Shown: positions 58,169 through 64,000 of the stretch, piece by piece
How positions within the stretch are numbered: the first letter of the stretch is position 1
Layout of the letters: each line of letters starts with the position of its first letter
From: Nocardia araoensis NBRC 100135
GTDB lineage: Bacteria > Actinomycetota > Actinomycetes > Mycobacteriales > Mycobacteriaceae
Length of the DNA: 64,000 nt
Direction: 5' to 3'
Assembly: GCF_000308435.1 (NCBI RefSeq)
Contig: NZ_BAFR01000352.1
Coordinates: 86,746-150,745, forward strand
Notes under the pieces: model-generated
Told to the model about the DNA's origin: nothing
Seen by the model: the letters and a program-made list of their open reading frames with translations, nothing else
Database searches by the model: none
Translations under genes and position numbers: made by a program

Positions 58169-59880
58169 ATGCCGGGAGGCGGTCGCGCGACTGGTTCGGG
58201 TCCCACGATATCAACGGCTTCGCCGCACGCTCGTGGATGAAGAATCAGGGCATCCCGGACCGCATGTTCGACGGACGGCCGGTGATCGGGATCTGCAACA
58301 CCTGGTCGGAACTCACGCCGTGCAATGCCCATCTGCGGGATATCGCCGAACACGTCAAGCGCGGCGTCTACGAGGCAGGCGGCTTCCCGGTCGAGTTCCC
58401 GGTGACCTCGCTCGGCGAGACGCTGTTGCGTCCCACCAGCATGCTGCTGCGCAACCTGGTCAGCATGGACGTCGAGGAATCGATTCGCGCGAACCCGGTC
58501 GATGCGGTGGTACTGCTGTGCGGATGCGACAAGACGACGCCCGCGTTACTGATGGGCGCGGCAAGTTGTGACCTGCCGACCCTGGTGGTGTCCGGCGGGC
58601 CCATGCTGACGGGGCGGTTCCGCGGCCGCACCCTGGGGTCGGGCACCAATGTCTTCTCGATGTCGGAGGACGTACGGGCCGGCCGGATGCCGGTGGGCGA
58701 CTTCCTCGAAGCCGAGGCGTGCATGTCCCGGTCGGCGGGGCACTGCAACACGATGGGTACCGCGTCGACGATGGCCGGACTGGTCGAGGCGCTCGGCATC
58801 GCGCTGCCCGGCAACGCCGCTATTCCGGCGGTCGACTCGCGCCGCCGGGTGCTGGCCCACGACGCGGGCGTGCGGATGGTCGAAATGGTGGCCGAGGATC
58901 TGCGGATCTCGCGCATTCTGACCCGTGCGGCCTTCGAGAACGCCATCCGAGTCAATGCGGCGATGGGCGGGTCCACCAACGCGGTGATCCATCTCCTCGC
59001 CGTGGCCGGTCGTCTCGGGGTGTCGCTGGACCTCGACGACTTCGACCGGTTCGGGCACGACATGCCGCTGCTGGTCGACCTGCTGCCGTCGGGCCGCTTC
59101 CTGATGGAGGACTTCTTCGAGGCGGGTGGCATGCCGGCCCTGCTCGCGGGGATGGCCGATCTTCTGGATCGGGACGTGCTGACCGTCACCGGGAAAACGC
59201 TGGGCGAGAACATCACCGGCGCCTGCTGCTGGAACGACGAGGTCATCCGTCCGGTCGGACGGCCGGTCCGCCCACAGGCGGGAATCGCCGTGCTGCGTGG
59301 AAACCTGGCGCCCGACGGCGCTGTGATCAAGCCGTCGGCCGCGTCGCCGCACCTGCTGCGTCATCGCGGGCGCGCCCTGGTGTTCGAGACCGTGGAAGAT
59401 CTCGCCGCGCGCATCGACGATCCGGATCTCGATGTGGACGCCAACAGCGTGCTGGTGCTCAGGGGAGCGGGTCCACGCGGCTACCCGGGGATGCCCGAGG
59501 TAGGCAATCTGCCGCTGCCGAAAAAGCTTCTAGCGCAGGGCGTTACCGACATGGTGCGAATCTCGGACGCGCGGATGAGCGGCACGGCGTACGGCACCGT
59601 GGTGCTGCACGTCGCGCCCGAATCGGCGGCGGCGGGTCCACTGGCGCTGGTTCGCACCGGCGACATGATCGAACTCGACGTCGAGGGCCGCAGCCTGCGG
59701 GTCGACCTCGATGACGACGAACTCGACGCGCGTAGAGCAACTCTCGCGCTGGAATCGCCGGTCGCCGAGAGCGGATATCAGCGGCTGTACATCGATCACG
59801 TGCTCCAAGCGGACCGCGGCGCCGACTTCGGCTTCCTCGTCGGGCGCCGGGACGCGATCGTGCGACGGAACAACCATTGA
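58165..59880 (+). CDS. IlvD/Edd-family dehydratase (sugar-acid type)
   Basis: A 571-residue Fe-S dehydratase. Cluster cysteines are C53 (PCN), C121 (CGCDK) and C194 (GHCNTMGT), three ligands as expected for a [2Fe-2S] centre; K123 is the metal-binding (carbamylated) lysine and S472 in DARMSGTAYG the catalytic Ser. Length and GTASTMAGLVEALG agree with the aldonic-acid group (arabonate/xylonate/galactarate dehydratases) as well as with DHAD; the cluster context favours a sugar acid. It would convert a 2,3-dihydroxy acid into a 2-keto-3-deoxy acid, a suitable substrate for an HOA-type aldolase. ATGA overlap with the BKACE gene. Confidence 0.9.
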   Translation: MNAGRRSRDWFGSHDINGFAARSWMKNQGIPDRMFDGRPVIGICNTWSELTPCNAHLRDIAEHVKRGVYEAGGFPVEFPVTSLGETLLRPTSMLLRNLVSMDVEESIRANPVDAVVLLCGCDKTTPALLMGAASCDLPTLVVSGGPMLTGRFRGRTLGSGTNVFSMSEDVRAGRMPVGDFLEAEACMSRSAGHCNTMGTASTMAGLVEALGIALPGNAAIPAVDSRRRVLAHDAGVRMVEMVAEDLRISRILTRAAFENAIRVNAAMGGSTNAVIHLLAVAGRLGVSLDLDDFDRFGHDMPLLVDLLPSGRFLMEDFFEAGGMPALLAGMADLLDRDVLTVTGKTLGENITGACCWNDEVIRPVGRPVRPQAGIAVLRGNLAPDGAVIKPSAASPHLLRHRGRALVFETVEDLAARIDDPDLDVDANSVLVLRGAGPRGYPGMPEVGNLPLPKKLLAQGVTDMVRISDARMSGTAYGTVVLHVAPESAAAGPLALVRTGDMIELDVEGRSLRVDLDDDELDARRATLALESPVAESGYQRLYIDHVLQADRGADFGFLVGRRDAIVRRNNH

Positions 59881-59891
59881 GCGGAGGCCGA

Positions 59892-60638
59892 ATGGTCAAC
59901 GAACGAATCGCGGTCGTCACCGGCGCGGGATCCGGTTTGGGGCGAGCGATCTCGCTGGCGCTCGCCGAGGACGGCTGGACCGTGGTGCTCGCCGGGCGGC
60001 GTGCCGATCCATTGGCGGACACCGCGACACTGATCGGTGACCGCGCTCTGGCCGTACCCACGGACGTCAGCGATCCGGAATCGGTGCGGGCACTGTTCGC
60101 CTCCGTCGGCCGGTGCTTCGGCAGAGTGGATCTGCTGGTGAACAACGCCGGCGTCTCCGGTACCTCGGCTCCGCCGGACGAGTTGCCGCTGGAGCAGTGG
60201 AGGTCCTGCGTGGAGGTCAATCTGACAGGTGCGTTCCTGTGTGCGCGGGAGGCGTTCGGGATGATGCGCACCCAGCGGCCCCGAGGCGGCCGCATCATCA
60301 ACAATGGGTCGATATCCGCGCACAGCCCGCGTCCACGCAGCATCGCCTACACCGCGACGAAACACGCGATCACCGGGCTGACGAAGTCCCTTTCGCTCGA
60401 CGGCAGGGCGCACGACATCGCCTGCGGTCAGATCGACATCGGCAACGCGGCCACCGATATGACCGGCGCGATGAGTCACGGAGTGCCGCAAGCGGATGGC
60501 TCGATCCGGACGGAGCCGACGATGGACGTTCGCCATGTCGCCGCCGCGGTCCGCCACATGGGCAGCTTGCCATTGGACGCGAACATTCAATTCCTCACGG
60601 TGATGGCCACTGCGATGCCGTTCATCGGGCGCGGCTAA
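59892..60638 (+). CDS. SDR-family oxidoreductase
   Basis: A 248-residue classical SDR with GAGSGLG (11-17), NNAG at 84-87, and the catalytic S140, Y153 and K157 (YTATK). The residues after the second strand, AGRRAD, suggest NADP preference, in contrast to the SDR at 54800. A GGAGG four bases before the ATG at 59892 decides that start over the TTG at 59877. It is the last gene of the long plus-strand operon and converges with the IclR gene, overlapping by four bases. It probably acts on a hydroxy/keto intermediate of the same pathway. Confidence 0.88.
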   Translation: MVNERIAVVTGAGSGLGRAISLALAEDGWTVVLAGRRADPLADTATLIGDRALAVPTDVSDPESVRALFASVGRCFGRVDLLVNNAGVSGTSAPPDELPLEQWRSCVEVNLTGAFLCAREAFGMMRTQRPRGGRIINNGSISAHSPRPRSIAYTATKHAITGLTKSLSLDGRAHDIACGQIDIGNAATDMTGAMSHGVPQADGSIRTEPTMDVRHVAAAVRHMGSLPLDANIQFLTVMATAMPFIGRG

Positions 60639-61414
60639 CCCGAGCGGAAACCGCCGTAGGCGCGGGCGAGTTCGCGTGACACGGCGAGCGCGCTCGCCCG
60701 CACCGCCGCGTCCACGCGGGCCAGATTGATCCGTCCGGCCAACCCCGACACGCTCAGCGCGCCGACCACCTCACCGCCGGGCCCCAGAATCGGCGACGCC
60801 GCGGCCATGATGCCGCGAAACGACTCCTGCCGGTCGTAGGCGATGCCGCGCTGTCGGATTCGTGCGAGTTCGTCGGCCAGGGCGTCCGGATCGGTGATGG
60901 TGTTGTCGGTCAACCCGGCCAGGCCGTCCGCCACCACGGCTCGGACGTCCTTCGGCTGGGAGAACGCCAGGATCGCCTTTCCGCTGCAGCTGGCATGGGC
61001 CGGCCAGCGACCGCCGGCGCGCGACGGCACTCTGGGGCCGTCCTTGCCGCGCAGTACCTCGACGTACAGCACCTCGCGCTCGACCAGCACCGAGACACCC
61101 ACGTTCTGACGTGTCGCCTCCCGTAGGTCCGCCATGAACGGACGCGCGGCGTCGACGAGACCGCGCGGCCGGTGCACCAGCTGGCCCAGCTCGAAAAGCG
61201 TGATCCCGAGGCGCAAGGTCCGGTCGTGACGTTCGAGCAAGCCGCAGCGCACGAGTTCACGGATCAAGCGATGTGCCGTAGACCGTGGCAACCCTGAACG
61301 CTCGATCAGCTCGCCGCTGGTCAAACTCCCATTGGAGGACCGGAAAGCGTTCAACAGCAAACTTGCCCGGCCGATACCGGAGATCTCGCCTTCGTCTCGA
61401 TGAATGGGACTCAC
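60635..61414 (-). CDS. IclR-family transcriptional regulator
   Basis: A 259-residue IclR-type regulator. The winged helix (about residues 12-70) contains LTSGELIERSGLPRSTAHRLIRELVRCGLL; the C-terminal effector domain (about 85-255) has VGVSVLVEREVLYVEVLRG, SCSGKAILAF and VVGALSVSGLAGRI. The GTG at 61414 has no ribosome site, so the mRNA may be leaderless. A copy of the cluster operator covers its first codons, suggesting autorepression. IclR proteins of such loci usually respond to a pathway intermediate. Confidence 0.9.
   Translation of the reverse strand: MSPIHRDEGEISGIGRASLLLNAFRSSNGSLTSGELIERSGLPRSTAHRLIRELVRCGLLERHDRTLRLGITLFELGQLVHRPRGLVDAARPFMADLREATRQNVGVSVLVEREVLYVEVLRGKDGPRVPSRAGGRWPAHASCSGKAILAFSQPKDVRAVVADGLAGLTDNTITDPDALADELARIRQRGIAYDRQESFRGIMAAASPILGPGGEVVGALSVSGLAGRINLARVDAAVRASALAVSRELARAYGGFRSG
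61394..61410. promoter_or_regulatory. Third copy of the cluster operator, at the IclR start
   Basis: GTCTCGATGAATGGGAC differs from the copy at 52761-52777 at two of 17 positions. It overlaps the start of the IclR gene and lies 78 bp before the aldehyde dehydrogenase start, so it can control both. Confidence 0.65.
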
Positions 61415-61487
61415 GCGTTGAATTCTGCGGGCTCGGAGACGGACTGTCTAGAGGCCCGCGGACGCGGGCAGGGAAGGAGAACTGGTC

Positions 61488-62366
61488 ATGGCGAAAACGA
61501 CGGCCGCGATCGTCGGCTCAGGAAATATCGGCACGGACCTGTTGTACAAGCTGCGCCGCTCCGAGTACGTCGAGCCCCGGTACATGATCGGAATCGATCC
61601 CGAGAGCGAAGGCCTGAAACGCGCCGCCGCGTTCGGTTTGGAGACATCAGCACAAGGAGTCGACTGGTTGTTGTCGCGCCCGGAGCTTCCCGATGTGGTC
61701 TTCGAGGCGACCTCGGCCAAGGTCCACGCCGCGGCCGCGCCCCGCTACGCCGAGGCGGGCATCACCGCCATCGACCTCACTCCCGCCTCCGTCGGGCCCT
61801 ATGTCGTTCCGGCGGTGAACCTCGAGCAGCACCTGCACGCACCCAACGTCAATATGGTCAGCTGTGCCGGCCAGGCGACGATTCCGATTCTCGCCGCCGT
61901 CAACGAGGCGGCCGATGCCTCCTACGGCGAGATCGTCGCCGCGATCGCCAGTGCCGGCGCGGGCCCTGGCACACGCCAGAACCTGAGCGAATTCAGCGAG
62001 AAGACCGGAAGAGCCCTCGCGGTCGTCGCCGGAGCCGACCGGGCCAAGGCGATCTGCGTGGTCAACCCCGCGGATCCGCCGATGATCATGCGCGACACCG
62101 TCTACGCGCGGGTGCGGCAGCCTTCCGCCGACCGAATCGAGCGCGCCGTGCGCGCCATGGTGGCCAAGGTGCAGCAGTACGTCCCCGGCTACCGGCTGCG
62201 CTATTTCGATGTCGACGACGACCTGGTCACGGTCATGCTCGAAGTCGAAGGCGCGGGCGATTTCCTGCCGGTCTACGCCGGAAACCTCGACATCATCACC
62301 GCCGCGGCCGTCCAGGTCGCCGAAGCCAAGGCCGGCAAGATCACCACCGAAGGAGTCCCGGCATGA
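61488..62366 (+). CDS. Acylating aldehyde dehydrogenase (acetaldehyde dehydrogenase type)
   Basis: A 292-residue CoA-acylating aldehyde dehydrogenase of the BphJ/HsaG/DmpF family. GSGNIGTDLLYKL (10-22) binds NAD; the catalytic Cys is C126 in VSCAGQATIP; GAGPGTRQNLSEFSEKT and ADPPMIMRDTVY are further family blocks. It converts an aldehyde, CoA and NAD+ to an acyl-CoA, usually receiving the aldehyde through a channel from the partner aldolase encoded next (ATGA overlap). AAGGAG is eight bases before the ATG. Acetaldehyde, propionaldehyde or, with a sugar-acid substrate, glycolaldehyde are possible. Confidence 0.93.
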   Translation: MAKTTAAIVGSGNIGTDLLYKLRRSEYVEPRYMIGIDPESEGLKRAAAFGLETSAQGVDWLLSRPELPDVVFEATSAKVHAAAAPRYAEAGITAIDLTPASVGPYVVPAVNLEQHLHAPNVNMVSCAGQATIPILAAVNEAADASYGEIVAAIASAGAGPGTRQNLSEFSEKTGRALAVVAGADRAKAICVVNPADPPMIMRDTVYARVRQPSADRIERAVRAMVAKVQQYVPGYRLRYFDVDDDLVTVMLEVEGAGDFLPVYAGNLDIITAAAVQVAEAKAGKITTEGVPA

Positions 62367-63379
62367 CACGCGAACAGCGGATCAACCTCGTCGACACCAG
62401 TTTGCGAGACGGTATGAGCAGCGTCTCCCATCAATTCACCACCGATCAGGTCGGTGCCGTCGCCCGCGGTTTGGACCGTGCCGGCATCGGAACCATCGAA
62501 GTAGCGCACGGCATCGGCCTCGGCGCGTCCTCCATCCAGTACGGATTCGCCGCGGCGACCGATGCCGAATACGTGCGCGCCGCGGTCGAAGCCGTCGCCG
62601 AGGCGGACATCGCGGTGCTGTACGTACCCGGCATCGCGACCCTGGCCGAACTCCGGCAGGCCCAGCAAGCCGGCGCGCGCACAGTGCGCGTCGCCGTGCA
62701 CTGCACCGAGGCCGACTGCGCGGAACAGCCCATCACGTGGGCCCGCGACAACGGGATGCGCGTCATGAGTTTCCTGATGATGAGCCACAAACTCGAGCCT
62801 TCGGCGCTCGCGGCGCAGGCGCGCGAACTCGACTCCTACGGCGCACAGGTGATCTATGTCGTCGACTCGGCAGGGGCGCTCCTCCCGCACCAGGCAGCCG
62901 CCCGCGTCCTCGCGCTGCGCGAGACCGTCGGCGCGGAAATCGGCTTCCACGCGCACAACAATCTCGGCGTCGGCATCGCGAACTCTCTCGCCGCGGCCGA
63001 CCACGGAGCCACCTACATCGACGGGTCGCTGCGCGGACTCGGCGCCAGTGCGGGCAACGCCCAGACCGAAGTGCTGGCCGCGGCGCTCGAGCGAGCCGGA
63101 TACGTCACCGGTGCGGACCTTTTCGGGCTCATCGACACCGCGGAACGCGTCATGGCACCGCTCATGAAGCAACCCCAGATCATCGATGAGACGGCGCTGG
63201 TCCTGGGCTACGCCGGTGTCTACTCGACCTTCTACCACCCGACCAAACGAGCCGCCGCGAAGTTCGGCGTCGCGGAACGCGAGATCCTTCTCGAATTGGG
63301 CAGACGGGGTGTGATCGGCGGGCAGGAGGACATGATCGTGGACGTCGCCGCCGAACTCGCCGGGCGTTCGGCACCATGA
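62363..63379 (+). CDS. 4-hydroxy-2-oxovalerate aldolase-type enzyme with altered active site
   Basis: A 338-residue HOA-family (BphI/HsaF/DmpG) aldolase. It keeps D11, R15 and D16 in DTSLRDG, the metal-ligand pair H196/H198 in GFHAHNN, and GYAGVYSTF with the Tyr matching BphI Y290. The catalytic base His of BphI (H20, in GMHPKRH) is replaced: this protein reads GMSSVSH, with Ser at that position. GASAGNAQ replaces the usual GAGAGNTP. It should still bind its aldehyde dehydrogenase partner but its chemistry or substrate may differ. Start overlaps the dehydrogenase stop. Confidence 0.88.
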   Translation: MTREQRINLVDTSLRDGMSSVSHQFTTDQVGAVARGLDRAGIGTIEVAHGIGLGASSIQYGFAAATDAEYVRAAVEAVAEADIAVLYVPGIATLAELRQAQQAGARTVRVAVHCTEADCAEQPITWARDNGMRVMSFLMMSHKLEPSALAAQARELDSYGAQVIYVVDSAGALLPHQAAARVLALRETVGAEIGFHAHNNLGVGIANSLAAADHGATYIDGSLRGLGASAGNAQTEVLAAALERAGYVTGADLFGLIDTAERVMAPLMKQPQIIDETALVLGYAGVYSTFYHPTKRAAAKFGVAEREILLELGRRGVIGGQEDMIVDVAAELAGRSAP

Positions 63380-63646
63380 GGTGACCTGAGCGCAGTGGCG
63401 GGCGCGCGTCGAATGCCGTCGCAAACCTTCCCGCGTGTCGCCACCCATGTCGCCGGGGACGATAGAGTCGCACGGCGGTGTCGCTGAAGCGCGACGTCTT
63501 TCGCTTGGCCGTCGTCGCGCGCTTCCGCAAGGGTCTCGGCGAGAACCTGCTCGATCACGCGCCCGCCGTCGCGGTCCTGCGCCCTCAGCGGTCGGCTGGT
63601 GCCGCGCCGGTCGTTGCCGTCGAGTTTCGACGACATGTCCCGTGCC
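63380..63646. other. Intergenic region, no gene supported
   Basis: About 270 bp with overlapping short frames on both strands, none with family similarity or a good ribosome site. GATAGAGT near 63460 resembles a -10 element. Confidence 0.35.
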
Positions 63647-64000
63647 TCAGCCGCGCCAGCTTTCCAGGACGCGGTCCACGGTGGTCCGGATGCGGGCCCT
63701 GGCCTCCGAGCGGGGGACTCCGGTCATGAGGAGATGGTCGTAGTCGGTGTCGCGGTGACGAACCGAGGCTATGACGGCGAGGGTGAGCGCTTCGGCGGAC
63801 AGAACTTTGGCGGCGGCGGTGCGGCCTACGCGGCCGCTGCCGCGGACGGCGGCGTGCTCGGCGATCTCGGTGGCGCGGTCGGCGGGGCAGCCGGGGAACA
63901 GCCGCCGGATCTCGTCGGACATGCGGGCGCGGTATTCGACGTCCTGGGCGTCGCGGCGCACGCGGTCGCGGTCGCGGCGGCGGGAACGGGCCTCCTCGTC
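63647..64000 (-). CDS. DUF2293 protein, 5' end cut by window edge
   Basis: The last 117 codons of a DUF2293-type protein; the frame stays open to the right edge, so the N-terminus lies outside. It shows an Arg/Asp-rich charged linker followed by the conserved domain: MSDEIRRLFPGCPADRATEIAEHAAVRGSGRVGR, TLAVIASVRHRDTDYDHLLMTGVPRSEARARI and a final Trp (LESWRG). DUF2293 proteins occur across actinobacteria with no established function. Confidence 0.82.
   Translation of the reverse strand, partial: DEEARSRRRDRDRVRRDAQDVEYRARMSDEIRRLFPGCPADRATEIAEHAAVRGSGRVGRTAAAKVLSAEALTLAVIASVRHRDTDYDHLLMTGVPRSEARARIRTTVDRVLESWRG

Noticed and set aside
63232..63636. Minus-strand frame of 134 codons after the aldolase gene
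   Set aside because: It overlaps the end of the aldolase and shows no similarity to any family.
1..64000. tRNA/rRNA genes, CRISPR arrays, insertion sequences, prophage or integrase genes
   Set aside because: None could be recognised by reading both strands; weak cloverleaf-like folds were not counted as evidence.

Overview
The window is about 64 kb of very GC-rich DNA from a mycolic-acid actinomycete, most probably Nocardia or a close relative. Supporting signs are third-position GC bias in every gene, frequent GTG/TTG starts, dense overlapping ATGA/TGATG operons, a KasA/KasB-type ketosynthase, secreted LIP-family lipases, a KstR-like site, a fatty-acyl-AMP ligase/PKS pair and a conservon (multi-component GTPase signalling operon) followed by cytochromes P450. 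The species call is inference. No rRNA, tRNA, CRISPR array, insertion sequence or phage gene was seen.

Layout. 1-8.2 kb: a lipase cut by the left edge with a divergent TetR gene, an SRPBCC-ArsR pair, a beta-ketoacyl-ACP synthase, the decayed remains of an AraC/GlxA regulator, a CPA2 antiporter, an S8 protease without signal peptide, a NYN-type nuclease-like protein and a small hypothetical gene. 8.6-14.9 kb: a lipid/polyketide operon of fatty-acyl-AMP ligase, acyl carrier protein and a KS-AT-ACP-alpha-oxoamine synthase megaenzyme, predicted to release an alpha-amino-ketone lipid. 15-29 kb: a secreted type-B carboxylesterase, an S1 protein, a PAS-ANTAR protein, a bacterial eRF1-like protein (Rv2629/Balon type), an AT-richer non-coding island, transporters, an EthD protein with a KstR-type site, a LysR-DapA pair, a hydrolase-TetR/SDR divergon and a Rv0910-like SRPBCC protein.

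29.7-39.5 kb: a conservon (sensor ATPase, roadblock, DUF742, GTPase) followed by five P450s in the order CYP157-like, CYP154-like, CYP157-like, CYP157-like, CYP154-like. The three CYP157-like proteins lack the ExxR arginine and all begin at a TTG codon. 39.5-50.9 kb: split-barrel oxidoreductases, an ACS-type transporter, an LLM oxidoreductase with MerR regulator, a frameshifted hydrolase opposite a TetR gene, an epimerase, three small stress-type genes around very strong terminators, a second secreted lipase and envelope proteins.

51.0-63.4 kb: the most interesting region, an apparently coherent and possibly undescribed catabolic cluster. It encodes DhaK and DhaL, an ACS transporter, a VOC protein, an SDR, a BKACE fused to an unassigned domain, a free-standing copy of that domain, a second BKACE, an IlvD/Edd sugar-acid-type dehydratase, another SDR, an IclR regulator, an acylating aldehyde dehydrogenase and an HOA-type aldolase. 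Almost every junction overlaps. Near-identical 17-bp sites lie between the two main divergent units and over the IclR start, so one regulator probably controls the set. Several active sites are altered: one zinc ligand is missing in each BKACE and the catalytic-base His is missing in the aldolase, which suggests an unusual substrate. The right edge cuts a DUF2293 gene.
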